From contig CM057841.1 of the NCBI GenBank assembly GCA_030068075.1, positions 35,691,030-35,755,029 of the forward strand: a DNA stretch of 64,000 nucleotides. Direction: 5' to 3'. The notes beneath the pieces were generated by a model, which was given only the letters and a program-made list of their open reading frames with translations, was not told the origin of the DNA and made no database searches. Position 1 is the first letter of the stretch. The number at the start of each line of letters is the position of its first letter. This document shows positions 44,960 through 57,281 of the stretch, in pieces. A program made the translations under genes and the position numbers. The DNA comes from Paguma larvata. Taxonomy: Eukaryota; Chordata; Mammalia; Carnivora; Viverridae.

Positions 44960-45240
44960 ACCCCCCCTCACCCCGATTCATCTGGCTCATGTGACCTGTT
45001 GTAGCCAAAGGGATGTCTCTCATGCACACAGAGAGTTGATAAATACTTGTACATTGGGGACTTCCTTTCTTTGCTGCTCTTGGGAACCCTGCAATTACCT
45101 TGTGCCTGTTATCTGTCTAATTGGCAAATAACTACTGACCTATGAGGGATTCCAGCAGAAATTAGAGGAACCAGCCCAGACCAGAATGATCACTCAGCAT
45201 ATCCATAGGAACCTGAGCTAAGTAAATAATTGTCTTAAAC
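44960..45240 (+). repeat. Ancient mammalian interspersed repeat, family not named
   Basis: catgtgacctgttgtagcca, gataaatacttgtacattgg and tttgctgctcttgggaaccc occur together in an old mammalian dispersed repeat that I recognise but cannot name. It ends near the SINE that follows. Confidence 0.5.
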
Positions 45241-45280
45241 AACTAGGTCTTAAAGGGGTTACTCTAAGCAGCAAAATCTA

Positions 45281-45485
45281 GGGGTGCCTGGGTGACTCAG
45301 TCAGTTAAAGATCCCACTCTTGATTTCAGCTCAGGTCATGGTCTCATAGTCATGAGACCCAACCCCAAGTAGGACTCTGAGCTGACTGTGGAGCCTGCTT
45401 AAGATTCTGTCTCTCCCTCACCATATGCCCCTTCCCCTCCTCTCATGTTCCCTCTCTCAAAAAAATAAAATAAAAAAAATTTAAA
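45281..45485 (+). mobile_element. Older carnivore SINE (SINEC type)
   Basis: Starts ggggtgcctgggtgactcag, has the older-type middle ctcttgatttcagctcaggt and ends aaaaaaataaaataaaaaaa. TSD gcaaaatcta at 45271-45280 and caaaaatcta at 45486-45495. Confidence 0.96.
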
Positions 45486-45495
45486 CAAAAATCTA

Positions 45496-47034
45496 GCTAA
45501 TACAGAAAGCTAGATAATAAAATGGATTAGGCTATGTGTTGGAATCATCCATATATCTACATTCAGAATCTATCATTTTGCCACATTGTGCAAGATACTG
45601 GAAGATAAGACAATTTTCCTTCCTTTACTTTGTTTTGGAAAACAAAGTTACCAGCAATTACACTAGCAGGCTGTAAATATTATAAAAAGAGGAGACTAGA
45701 GTACAGAGCTAGGACATTCAACTCAGACCTGGGAGTTGAGTTAGGGAATGTGCAGGAGAGCCTTGAAAGCAGAACTTTGATGCTAGTATTATATGGTGAA
45801 GGTGGGTAGAGGTAAGGTGTGCAGAAGTGGGGGGTAGGTGGGGTTCTAGACAGAGTGAATATCACACATGAGATCCTGGAGGGGATAGCAAAGATTGTCT
45901 CCTGGAGGAAAAAAAAGAAGTTTAGAGGCACGTCTAGGCCTAACTTTCTATTGTGACACCTTTTATGACCTTCCACTGAGCCTCACTCTGGGAACATTCT
46001 GCTTCATTTATCAAGGTCTGTAAAATTTGCTTAAATTTTCCTCCTGGTCTATGAATTTAATGTTAGTGAGATTATTAGTGACATGTAGCCAAGTGAATGC
46101 AGCTCACTGTGCTGGGAGATTTGTAACACCACTTTAGATAAGTAGTAAGCCCTGGGGCATTATATACTCGTGTTTGAGTGTCCTTTCCTGGCCAATGGCA
46201 ATTGCAGAGGGAGATGCAGTGCAGAAGGGTATAGATGTCAGACGTATGCTTCCCTGACATGTGTCTATCATGAGTAAGCTCTGAAATGCTGGCAACCAGA
46301 TTGCCCTGAGTACTTCATAACACTGTTTTAAGGATAAAGAAATACTATTAAGGGCCCAAAGCACTGATCTAAAGTCTTAGAATGCAAAGTGATATTATAA
46401 CTATAATTTAATTGGATAATAACACCAGCTTGATTGGTCAAACATATTATATAATAGATTTCTAGAGCAGAAAGGAAGTAATAATGGAAGCATCTCATAA
46501 TAGCATTTAGTTTTAGAGCCTCAGCCTCCTACCACCACTGTTAGGTAGTATAATTCCATAATTCCTGTGTCTTTCAATTTCTAAGTCCCTAACACACATT
46601 TCCCCACATTCTCATTTATTTGCAAAAGATACCTCTAAGGAAAAGTTGTTCATTTTGGACATTTGACACTAACAGTTTTTTAAACAACACATGTAGATTT
46701 ATCCAGAACAATGATTGTCACTCACTATCAACTGTTTTCTTAGCCAACTTCTTAATTCTATATAGGGAATCAAGTTCCATGTATTTTCCGAGCTTACTGG
46801 TATTTAGAAATACGTCTACCACACACAGAATGAAAATAGTGACATTATTCATAATACCTTCTGGTATTTCTTCAGAGCTTTGAAGTTTTCCAGAAAGAGT
46901 TCCGTGCACTTGCTTGTGTACAGCTCATAGCACTCCTGTGCGATGGGTAGCTTACCATGTAATATACATGTTTTTCATATGAGGAGAAGGAGGTTGAGAA
47001 GATAGCCTAATATGGTTATATTGTCTCGATAAAT
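45496..47034. other. Unique sequence, nothing recognised
   Basis: 1.5 kb without a named repeat. Short frames at 45680-45976, 46075-46364 and 46620-46909 have no recognisable domain. Confidence 0.5.
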
Positions 47035-47110
47035 CAGAGTCCAAATTCAGACCTAGCTGCGTTATCTTGGACAAGTCACCTTAACTCCCTGAGACACAGG
47101 AGCTGCAATC
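47035..47110 (+). repeat. MIR SINE fragment
   Basis: aatcagagtccaaattcaga then gttatcttggacaagtcacc and ttaactccctgagacacag match the sense MIR core. Confidence 0.75.
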
Positions 47111-47500
47111 CATAGGTAATTAGACACTTAAGGTGGAGAGCCTACTTGTTCAGGTGCTGGGGCTCTTCAGCCCCACATCCTAAGGCCCCAGTGACCTATG
47201 GGAGTATCTTTGGGAGGCCTTACATCATCACGTGGTCTCTCTGTAGTACAGCAGTGAGCGAACGGGTAAAAAATTGGAGCCATCAAAGCTGTTTTCTCAC
47301 CTGTCGAGGTCTAACTCTGTCTCACTATCATCTAGGAGACTGAATTAAATGAAGTGTATAACTCCTCACTTCCTACCTCACCTCCTGCCTTTATTAGATA
47401 CCAAATAAGAACATGCAAAATTATCATTAGTAACAGTTCTTTATTTTAGATTCAACCTTTAAGGACTTCTGAATTTCATGCCTACATGGGTACTTTAACA

Positions 47501-47730
47501 TAGTGATTTCTCAACAGGGAATTATTTTGTTCCCCTCTCCCAGTGGATATTTGGTGATGTTTGGTGACATTTCTGGATGTCACAACTGTGTATTTGTGTA
47601 AGTGTTCTACTGACACATAGTGAGTGAAGGACAGAGATACTGCTAAACACCCTACAGTACAAAGGTTGTCCTTTATGACAAAGAATTATCTAGCTCCCGA
47701 TATCTACAGTGATGAGGTTTAGAAACCTTT
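47501..47730 (+). mobile_element. MER5A (hAT-Charlie) copy
   Basis: tagtgatttctcaacaggga at the left, then gtttggtgacatttctggat, gagatactgctaaacaccct and gacaaagaattatctagctc in consensus order, ending gaggtttagaaaccttt. The ends are more mutated than in the copy at 8259, and I see no convincing TSD. Confidence 0.9.
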
Positions 47731-47769
47731 CTTCAGGGATTTTTTTGAAAAGTAGCATTTATTATACTA

Positions 47770-48260
47770 TCTAACTGTGAAGATATACATATTCATTTTA
47801 GAACATTTGATGAGAAACAAAATAACATCAAGCCGGAAATTAAAATCATTCATAATTCCACACCCAGAGATAACCTCTGTTAATATTTTTTACATTTAAC
47901 TAACCCCTATCATGTTTAATTATACTTTTTTAAAAGGGGATTGTTGCATGCATGTTTGATAACTTATTTTGCAGCTGGCCGCTTTATTGTATCTTAAGTT
48001 CAAGTCAGTTATCACTAGACAGTTTCTGCAAAAATCATTTGAAGTGTGATTTATGAATTTGTATGGATAATTTAGTCCATCTACCATGGTTGGACTTTTG
48101 GTTATTTCCAAATAAGTAATATTGGAATGAAGGCTCATAAGATTCCTTTTTTCACTACACCAAAGACAATTTGCTTAGGTTAATATCCAATGGTTGAAGT
48201 GTATGTAGTTTGTTTTTTCTTCATTCATGGTTTGAATTTTCGCATTGTAGGGTAAGAGAA
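47770..48260 (-). mobile_element. Ancient L1M-type 3' UTR fragment (probable)
   Basis: cacccagagataacctctgt, then ttttgcagctggccgcttta, ggttggacttttggttattt and cttaggttaatatccaatgg follow the order of an old antisense L1 3' UTR. Strongly diverged. Confidence 0.5.
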
Positions 48261-49324
48261 TATCAGGGTTTCCTTCCACTGGCAGTATGTAAGGGGTCCC
48301 ATTTCCCACCCACTTGCCAACTTGGAGGAGGTGGTGTGTCTTAAAGTGAAAATCATTATTCTTGAAATTTAATTGTTGCCTGTTACATAGCAATGCATAA
48401 CCAGATAATATGCTTAGAAGCCCTTCCTGCACTTGTAGAGATTATTTGATATTTCAAAGGTAGCATCCCTTGGTCCCTAGAGGACCTCCCTTGAAGAAAT
48501 TATTGATTTATATAATCAAAAACCAAGTATTCAAGAAGCAGTCTGATACCCTGGCTAAAAGCAAAGTATGCAGGTTTCCCAAGAGTCCCATCTGTTAAAG
48601 ATCATTGATTTTTGACCTTTTGGGATATTTAATCTCTTTCACTCTCTATCCTTCTTAAAAATTCTCCTAATGTTTTATTATGTGCATGGATAACATGAGC
48701 AGGAAGGCAATGAAACTGAGGGATAGATAAAGGACACAATGTCCCTGGTTTTTGATTGGTATATGCCAAGGACCTTTCAGTCATATTAGGTTTCAAAGTG
48801 TAAAATTTTTAAACAAACAAGAAAAGTCATTAATTATGTCCAGGCAGATAGCCTTCTCCAGAGGGATCAATGCAGGTGCTTTCTCTGTTTCTTACTGATT
48901 TTGTGAAAAATATTTCAAATAAGCAAGGAAGTTCTCCATAGAGGCAATTAATTAATCCAGCACCCACATTCACATAAAGATCTTCATCTCTAATAGTCCC
49001 CGTATTGAAATCAAATTCATTTATAAGATAATGATCCATGTGTAGATTTCCAAAAGTTTCTTTGAAATATTCTCTCCTAAATTTGCTGCGGCAATTTTGG
49101 GTGTTCTAGGTAATGATCTAGCTTGCACATGGTGAATTTCATATTTTAGGCATCTCGGTGTAAGTAAAATCTTACACTGATATTAAGTAAAGGCTATAAA
49201 AGTGTCACTTTCTAAAAATGTAAGCATCAGAAAGCTAATAGAGTAGAAAAGAGAGCTGATCTCCTCTATTCATTTGGAAATACTTTTTTCCCCTTATAGT
49301 GATTGATAATGTATTCATTGCCTT
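48261..49324. other. Unique sequence, nothing recognised
   Basis: No named repeat or gene. The minus frames at 48175-48432 and 48830-49039 look like chance. Confidence 0.5.
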
Positions 49325-49640
49325 TTGATGGGTAACAACCAACCCCAGGATCTCAGTGGCTCATTGCATAAGCATATATTTTATTGTTCAAGAATCTGCA
49401 TATCTCCTGATGCTCTGCTGAGCTTGACTCCAGGCTGCGTGTGGGGTTCATATCTATTCTACCTTTTTGTTCATTCACCTCGGGTCTGGAGCCACCTGAG
49501 ACGTGTTCTCTTCAGGACAGATGGCAGAAGTGCAAGAGGCCAAGCCAGGCACACAGCTCATTTAAAGCTTCTGCTCATGTTATGTTTCATAATGGCACTT
49601 TACCCAGAGCAGTCGGGTGACCAAGCCTAACAACAATGGA
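49325..49640 (+). repeat. Ancient mammalian interspersed repeat, family not named
   Basis: gggtaacaaccaaccccagg, ctcagtggctcattgcataa, cagatggcagaagtgcaaga and ggccaagccaggcacacag occur in this order in an old LTR-like mammalian repeat. I cannot name the family. The 101-codon plus frame across it is a by-product. Confidence 0.55.
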
Positions 49641-49659
49641 AAATATCCTTTGCCTATCC

Positions 49660-49765
49660 TGTGGTGGATTCGTTAGAGCCACAGCAAGTTTTAATTACTT
49701 GCCCAAGGTCACATTGAAGTAAATGCCAGATCCAAGATTAACACACAGTGCTGCACTATGTTGTC
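49660..49765 (-). repeat. MIR SINE fragment
   Basis: ttacttgcccaaggtcacat then gtaaatgccagatccaagat match the antisense MIR core. Confidence 0.7.
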
Positions 49766-49834
49766 TTCATTTATCTTAGTGGTTTATATTTAAAAAAATA
49801 ATAACGATCCATTCTTGTGCCTGTTCTTGTGTCA

Positions 49835-49950
49835 TTAAGTGGTGAAATCCTCAAGGCAGAAACTTTATTTTATTCTCAGAGCCCACCTCAAGCATAGCAC
49901 TTATAGAGGAACTCTATAAACTAGGTGCCAATGAAATAATAGTTTCATAA
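49835..49950 (+). repeat. L2 3' end
   Basis: gtgaaatcctcaaggcagaa, ctttattttattctcagagc and aactaggtgccaatgaaata fit the L2 terminus. Confidence 0.65.
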
Positions 49951-50854
49951 ATAAATATAATAAATTATTTCTAGTAACATATGGGTAAGCAAAGATACAT
50001 TAGATGCCTCACCCTAAAAATATAATACAAATTTTCCTAAAAATGAGGGATTTAAAATATCTGTACTTAATATACTATAGTTGTAGTCATTGCAATGAGA
50101 CCCTTTTAATTTGTTGTCAATATGTAATGAAAACACACAAAAGCAATTTTATAACCATAGTCTCCTCAATTATTTTAATTCACTTTATCCTGAGTCTCAC
50201 TTTATTCGTGTTTGTATATAATCACTTTACAAAAGAAGCTGCTGCTAAAAAGGAGAGGCTATTGAGTAAAAGTACATAGGCAACTCCACAAACCCTTTTC
50301 CTTGGGACATGAGCTACAGTCTCGTGACATATAATTCCTCATGATTATCAGGTTCTTGGTCATGAGAATGATGCATTTGTTGCTAAGACCACCTGTCTGA
50401 CATATAACCCCAAATGCAAGAGGAAAATAGACAACAATTCTATTTTTCTCTATTTCTTTAAAAGTTTTGTTAACAATATTTGGAATAGAATGATACATAC
50501 TCTTGTTGCTATACTTTAAGACTTAAATATGCTCCTGAACACTGCACAAACCTATCAAAACACACACACCTATCTGTACATATCTAATAGTGTTAATACA
50601 AATAGAAGTTTTTTGAGAAGGAATACAAAAGATGAAATGGAAAATAAATCTTTAAATGCCTTCAAAGAATATTTGTCCTCAGGCATGTGAAAATTTGGGA
50701 GGTGGTGAGGCTAGGGGGTAGGGTAAGTGCAGGTAATAATAGTGTGTGTCATGTCAGATTTAATCACCAAATACCATCAAAATCATTCATCTTTGTGAGT
50801 ATCAGAGATGGTTGCATGGATCCAAAGACAGTCTGTATTTCTATACCAGAAAAT
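49951..50854. other. Unique AT-rich sequence, nothing recognised
   Basis: The plus frame at 50004-50279 (91 codons) is hydrophobic but has no recognisable homology. Confidence 0.5.
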
Positions 50855-51015
50855 CATGGTTTCTGGGTACAGACCTGAATTTGAATCCAAGCTCCACCAC
50901 ACTTGTGCATTTTCAAATGTCACAGTTAGATTCTCTGACCCTTAGTTTCTTCATCTTTAAAATTACCAAAAAGGCTACTGTAAGAATTTACAAAGATACC
51001 TAAGGAACCTAGTCT
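50855..51015 (+). repeat. MIR SINE fragment
   Basis: acagacctgaatttgaatcc, aagctccaccacacttgtgc, then cttagtttcttcatctttaa and ctgtaagaatttacaaagat follow sense MIR. Confidence 0.82.
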
Positions 51016-51250
51016 TGATGTGTGATAGCAAGCCATATGCCAGATAAATTGTGTTTCAAAAAATGGCCACATTGAATTAAAAGGAAATTTAAAAGATCAG
51101 TCAAATTGTATTTGCAGTTTTAGCATTAATGCTAAGGTGAAGTAGGACACAGAACTATCTCTGTCTTGGGCATATTTACTGGTAATAAACAAACATATTA
51201 GTGATCCAAGACTCCTAATTTAACAAATTCTTGTAAATAGATAATGAAAA

Positions 51251-51410
51251 CCATTTTGTGTAGCAGAAAATCCTGGGCTTCAAAATCAGAAAGTCATCAT
51301 TTATTAGGTGTGTACTACAGCCAAATTACATAACTTTTCTAAGCCTTGATTTCCTAATTGGTAATTATAGTACATTTGTTGTAAAACACTATATATTAAA
51401 CCTGTCAGTA
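51251..51410 (+). repeat. MIR SINE fragment
   Basis: gtagcagaaaatcctgggct, then ccaaattacataacttttct, aagccttgatttcctaattg and a diverged tail follow sense MIR, including its very start. Confidence 0.8.
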
Positions 51411-51411
51411 T

Positions 51412-51775
51412 ATTTATTAATTCATTTATTTATCAAGCAACTACAAAGTGCTAGCCTCTGTGGGAAGCCTTGGGTGTAGAGGAGTGAAGGAATGATACTG
51501 GCACCATCCCAGGTTTTACCCAGCTAGAGAATGCATGATCTTCCCCTTTTTGGTATTTTCTCAGTTTTAAATTGCATACTGATAGTAAATATGCAAAACA
51601 TGCTGGGAGAAAATAAAGTGAGACAGGTATTTAAATAGGGTTGAAAGAGGAATCCTCTCTAGGGAGGCTCTGTTTAAGTTGGGAGTTGGTGAATGAGATG
51701 CAGCTAGGCAAAGAGCATTCTGGACATAGAGGACAGCATGTGTGAAGGCTCTAAGAAAGCTCTAATTCTCCTTAA
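51412..51775 (-). repeat. L2 LINE 3' region, antisense
   Basis: attcatttatttatcaagca, aaagtgctagcctctgtggg, then aggcaaagagcattctggac, agaggacagcatgtgtgaag and gctctaagaaagc follow the antisense L2 order. Confidence 0.8.
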
Positions 51776-51886
51776 AGTAAACCTTAAAATGTGGGTGATA
51801 ATTAAATATGAGAAATCATTCCAGTACTTATTATTCCATGTAAAGCTTTTGGATTCCTAAAGGCACTGGGAGAATCTAAACTCTAT

Positions 51887-52683
51887 TTTTTTTCTTTCTT
51901 TTTTTTTATTCAAGTATAATTAATACACAGCGTTATATTAGTTTTAGGTGTACAATACAATGATTCACAATTCTATATATTATTCAGTGCTCATCATGAT
52001 AAACATGATAAACATATTCTTGATCCCCCATTACCTGTTTCACCTATCGTCCTCACCTATCTCCCCTCTGGAAATCACCAGTTTGTTCTTTATATTTAAG
52101 AGTCTGTTTTTTTTTCTTTTCTTTTTATTTGTCTTGTTCTTAAATTTCACATATGAATTAAATTCCATAGTATTCATCTTTCTCTCAGATATTTCAGTTA
52201 ACCTCTAGATCCATTCATGTTGTTGCAAATGGCAAGATTTGATTCCTTTTATAGCTTAGTAGTATTCCATTGTATATACATGCAGTATCGTTATCACTAC
52301 ATCTTTATCCATTCATCTGTTGATGGGCACTTAGGTTGCTTCCATGTCTTGGCTGTTGTAAATAATGCTTCAATAAACATAGAGGTGCATATACCTTTAC
52401 AAATTAATGTTTTCATTTTCTTTGGGTAAATACCCAGTAGTGAAATTACTGGATCATATGCTTATTCTATTTTTAATTTTTGAGGAACCTCCATAATGTT
52501 TTTCACAGTGTCTGCACCAGCTTGCATTCTCATCAAGAGTGTACAAGAGTTCATTTTTCTTCACATCCTCACCAACACTTGTTTTTCTCGTGTTTTTTAT
52601 TTTAGTCATTTTGACAGGTGTGAGGTGACATCTCATTGTGGTTTTAATTTGCATTTTAATTTGAACTTCCCTGTTGCTTAGTG
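51887..52683 (-). mobile_element. L1 3' UTR and ORF2 end, antisense, left part of a split copy
   Basis: T-rich tail at 51887-51910, then carnivore L1 3' UTR in reverse (ccatgtcttggctgttgtaa, gtaaatacccagtagtgaaa, gaggaacctccataatgttt, gacaggtgtgaggtgacatc). It is interrupted at ttgcttagtg (52674-52683) by another L1 and resumes at 56114. Confidence 0.93.
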
Positions 52684-55600
52684 GGGATGGGCCAAGATGG
52701 TAGTGCAGCATGGAAATTCTCTGCTCCTTTGGTCCCTGAAATTCAGCTAGATCAACACCATATCATTTTGCATACCTAGAAAATTGATCTGAGGATTAAC
52801 ACAACAATCTGCATAACTTGAGCCACAGAACTCAGGCAGTAATTCTTTTTCTTCCTCCAAAATGACAGAATGAAGGAATTCACAGCAAAAGAAAGTACAG
52901 GAAGAAATGACAGCCAGAGACTTAATTAACACAGATGTAAGCAAGATGCCTGAACTAGAATTTAGAGTCACAATAATAAGAAAACTAACTGTGGTTGAAA
53001 AAAAAGCATAGAATCCCTCTCTCCAGAGATAAATGAAATAAAATTTAGTCAGGACAAAATAAGAAATGTAATAACTGAGTTGCAATCTTGAATGGATGCC
53101 ATGCGCAAGGATGGATGAAGCAGAGCACTGAATCAGTGATATAGAAGACAGACTTATGGAGAATAATGAAACAGAAAAAAAAAAGAGGGAAACTAAGGCA
53201 AAAGAGCACAATATATTAAAGAACTCAGTGACTCATTAAAAAGGAATAACATCTGAATCATAGGGGTTCCAGAAGATGAAGAGAGAGAAAAAGGGGTAGA
53301 AGGTTAATATGAGCAAATCACGGTGGAAAACTTTCCTAACCTGGGGAAGGACACAGAGATCAAAATCCAGAAAGCACAGAAAACTCCAGTTAGAGTCAAC
53401 AAAAACAGACCATCAACAAGGCATATCATAGTCAAATTCACAAAATACACAGACAAGGAAAGAATTATGAAAGCATCAAGGGAAAAGTCCTTAACCTACA
53501 AGGGGAGACAGATCAGGTTTGCAGCAGACCTATCCACAGAAACTGAGCAGGCCAAAAAGGAGTGGCAGGATATATTCAATGCGCTAAATCAGAAAAATAT
53601 GTAGCCAAGAATTATGACTTCCAAGTCTGTCATTCAAAATAGAAGGAGAGATAGAGTTTCCCAGGCAAGCAAAAATTAAAGGAGTTTGTAACCACTAAAC
53701 CAGCCCTGAAAGAAATTTTAAGGGGAACTCTCTGAGGGGAGAAAAGATGAAACAAAACAAAAAAAGACAAAAAGCAACAAAGACTAGAAAGGACCAGAGA
53801 ACACCATCAGAAACTCCAACTCTATAGGCAACACAATGGCAATATGTTCATAATTTTCAGTACCTACTCTAAATGTCACTGGACTAAAGACTCCAATCAA
53901 AATACATAGGGTAACAGAATGGATAAGAAAACACTATCCATCTATATGCTGTTTACAAGAGACCCACTTTAGACCTAAAGACACCTTCAGATTGAAAATA
54001 AGGGGGTGGAGAACCGTCTATCATGTTAATGGTCACCAAAAGAAAGCCAGAGTAGCCATACGTATATCAGACAATCTAGGTTTTAAAATATAGACTGTAA
54101 CAAGAGATGAAGAAGGGCATTATATTATAATTAAGGGGTCTATCCACCAAGAGGATCAAACAGTTGTAAACATTATGATCCAAATGTGAAAGCACCCAAA
54201 TATATAAATCAATTACTCACAAACATAAAGAAACTCATTAATAACAATTCCATAATAGTAGGGGACTCCAACACCCCACTTACAGCAATGGACAGATAAT
54301 CTAAGCAAAGAATCAACAAGGAACCAATAACTTTAAATGACACATTGGAACAGATGAACTCAACAGGATTCAGAGCATTTCATCCTAAAGCAGCAGAATA
54401 CACATTCTTCTTGAGTGCACATGGAACATTCTCCAGAATAGATCAAATACGGGGACACAAATCAGCCCTCAGCAAGTATAAAAAGATCGAGATTATACTA
54501 TGTGTATTTTCAGACCCCAACACTATGAAACTTGAAAACCACAAGAAAAAATTTGGAAAGACAACAAACACTTGGAAACTAAAGAATATCCTAAAGAGTG
54601 AATGTGGTTAAAGAAGAAATTAGAAAGTACATGGAAGCCAATGAAAAGTGATAACACTGGAGCCCAAAACCTCTGGGATGCAGCAAAGGCGGTCATAAGA
54701 GGGAAGTATAGCAATCTAGGCTTTCCTAAAGAAGGCAGAAAGGTCTCATATACACAATCTAACCTTCTACCTTAAAGATCTGGAAAACTAACAGCAAATA
54801 AAACCCCAAACCAGCAGAAGATGGGAAATAATAAAGATTAGAGCAGAAATCAATGCTAGTGAAATAAACAAACAAGCAAACAAACAGTAGAGCAGATCAA
54901 TGAAACCAGGAGCTGGTTCTTTGCAGGAATTAACAAAATTAATAAACCGCTAGCCAGTTTGATCAAAAAGAAAAAGGAAAGGACCAAAATAAATAAAATC
55001 AAAAATAGAAGAAGAGAAATCACAACCAGCACTGCAGAAATACAAACAATAATAAAAGAATATTATGAGTAACTATATGCCAGTAAATTGGGCAATCTGG
55101 AAGAAATGGACAAATTCCTAGAAACATATAAACTACCAAAACTGAAACTGGAAGGAATAGAAAACTTGAACAGACCCATAACCAGAAAAGAAATCTAGTT
55201 AGTCATCAAAAACCTCCCAAAAAGCAAAATTCCAGGGCCAGTTGGCTTTTCAGGGGAATTCTACCAAGCATTTAAAGAAGAGTTAACACCTATTATTTTG
55301 AAGCTGTTCCAAAAAATAGAAACGGAATGAAAGCTTCCAAACTCATTCTACAAGGCCAACATTACCTTGATTCCAAAACCAGACAAAGATCCCACTAAAA
55401 AGGAGAACTATAGACCAATTTCCCTGATGAATATTCATGCAAAAATTCTCAACAAGATACTAGCCAACCGGATCCAACAATGCACTAGAAGAATTATATA
55501 CCACAATCAAGCGAGATTAATACCTGGGATCTATGGCTGGTTCAATATCCACAAACCAATCAATGTGATTCATCACGTCAATAAAAGAAAGGACAAGAAC

Positions 55601-56113
55601 CACATGATCCTCTCAATGGATGCAGAAAAAGTATTTGACAAAATACAGCCTACTTTCTTGATAAAAACCCTCAGAAAGTAGGGATAGAAAGAGCATACTT
55701 CATGATCATAAAAGCCATATGTGAGAGAACCACCGCTAATATCATCCTCAGTAGGGAAAAACTGATAGCTTTCCCCTTAAGGTCAGGAAAATGACAGCGT
55801 GTCCAGTCTTGCCACTGTCATTCAACATAGTATTGGAAGTCCTGGCCTCAGCAATTAGACAACACAAAGGAATAAAAGGCATCCAAATTGGCAAGGAGGA
55901 AGTCAAACTTTCACTCTTTGCAGATGACATGTTACTCTATATGGAAAACTCAAAAGATTCCACCAAAAAACTGCTAGAACTGATCCAGGAATCCAGCAAA
56001 GTCAGAGAATATAAATCAATGCACAGAAATTGCACAGTTGCATTTCTGTACACCAATAATGAAGCAACAGAAAGAGAAATCATGGAATTGGTCCCGTTTA
56101 CAATTGCACAATA
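52684..56113 (+). mobile_element. Sense L1 with 5' end, ORF1 and part of ORF2; no 3' half and no poly-A
   Basis: It starts gggatgggccaagatggtag, like carnivore L1 5' ends with their YY1-type CAAGATGG site (52693-52700). An ORF1-like region runs to about 53604. Its best open piece (53323-53604) corresponds to the RRM/C-terminal part of ORF1p. ORF2 begins near 53840. The endonuclease segment (54345-54611) has the catalytic SDH motif changed to SDP (codon 54516-54518). RT-domain pieces lie at 55367-55681 and 55791-56105, and the RT catalytic FADD is kept at 55917-55928. Many stops and frameshifts: the element is dead. It ends abruptly in the RT domain at the TSD copy ttgcttagtg (56114-56123). 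Confidence 0.92.
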
Positions 56114-56218
56114 TTGCTTAGTGATGTTGAACGTGTCTTTTGGCCATCTGTATTTCTTCTTTGGAGAGATGTATATTCATGTCTCTATTTTTAATTGGAA
56201 TATTTTGGGGTGTGTGTG

Positions 56219-56253
<35 letters not shown>

Positions 56254-56450
56254 GTATAATTTCTTTATGTATTTTGAATATTATCCCCTTATTGGATATA
56301 TAGTTTGCAAATATCTTCTTCTATGCAGTAGATTTTCTTTTTGTTTTGTTGATAGTTTCCTTCACTGTGCAAAAGTTTTTTATTTTGGTATAGCCCCACT
56401 AGTTTAATTTTGTTTTTGTTCCCCTAGAGACATATCTAGAAAATAAGTTC
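56114..56450 (-). mobile_element. L1 ORF2 C-terminal region, antisense, right part of the split copy
   Basis: ttgcttagtgatgttgaacg, then tttggccatctgtatttctt, tatccccttattggatatat, tttgcaaatatcttcttcta and agagacatatctagaaaata continue exactly where 52683 stopped, in the same orientation. With the left part this is one 5'-truncated antisense L1 of about 1.1 kb. Confidence 0.92.
56207..56253. repeat. (GT)n microsatellite inside the antisense L1
   Basis: Interrupted GT run of about 21 units replacing the short gggtgttgagttg-type stretch normally found at this position of L1. Confidence 0.95.
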
Positions 56451-56730
56451 TATTTCTAAATAGTCTTGTGTATTTAATTAACCTTTCTGATATTTTATAT
56501 CCTCATTTTGATTATCAGTAAATTCATTTTCTTTTAGTCTCTTTATTGTTCAATCTGGACATGTCGAAAGTGATAGAAGTTATAATTTGTAACTAAGAGA
56601 GATGATGAAAACCATGTCATTGAAAATCATTCATTTTTAGTGCTAATAATCAGCCAGCAATGTTAGATATTTGTGTAGCTTTAAATTTTGCTCATGTTTA
56701 CCATAATAGAAAAAAAAAAAGTGGTCTAGT
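56451..56730. other. Unique sequence, nothing recognised
   Basis: Short AT-rich interval with a poly-A run near 56709. Confidence 0.5.
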
Positions 56731-57150
56731 AGTCTACTTGTGGATGAGATAACTAGATGCACATCAATCTTATTTGCTCTCCTGAGCATACAGGATGATA
56801 TATTTTCAAGCCTCCCTAGCAATTATATTGGGGTCTATGACTAGGTTCTTACCAACGAAATGGGGGAGAAGGACTGGATTTCTCTCATAGACTTGACCAT
56901 AAACTCATCCATATGATCTTCATACTCCCATGCTATTTTGTTCCATTCTTTAGCAACTGTGTAGATGTGTAATACATTGCACACAGGAAGAGCCTGGGTC
57001 CCCCCATCGCCATTGGAGAAGACCCAGCAGGAGAACTACTCCCTGTCATATGGGCAACAAATTAACTGATCCACCGAGATTGGGGGATTGTTTACTGTAG
57101 TATCAAACATCCCTTTTCTTGACTAATACATGACTCCTGTGCATGTCAGA
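56731..57150 (+). repeat. Ancient mammalian interspersed repeat, family not named
   Basis: caagcctccctagcaattat, ctatgactaggttcttacca, aggaagagcctgggtccccc, accgagattgggggattgtt and tcttgactaatacatgactc occur in order in an old, probably LTR-type mammalian repeat that I recognise but cannot name. Confidence 0.6.
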
Positions 57151-57193
57151 GGCTATTATAGCCAATAACACTTCAACTAAAAATATGATTTTT

Positions 57194-57224
57194 TTAAAGT
57201 TTATTTTTAAAGTTTATTTATTTT

Positions 57225-57281
<57 letters not shown>

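Noticed and set aside
53323..53604. 93-codon frame matching the L1 ORF1p RRM/C-terminal region, considered as a gene
   Set aside because: Only a surviving piece of the same dead L1. No promoter or full ORF1.
52674..56123. Twin-priming inversion as the explanation of the opposed L1 pieces
   Set aside because: The antisense L1 continues on both sides of the insert and the insert has its own 10-bp TSD. That fits a nested insertion and not an inverted 5' segment of one element.
55367..56303. Reverse-transcriptase-like frames with an intact FADD motif, considered as a domesticated RT gene
   Set aside because: They sit in correct order inside an L1 with many stops and frameshifts and a truncated ORF2. 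The final frame runs on into antisense L1 and a GT repeat. It is an L1 fossil.
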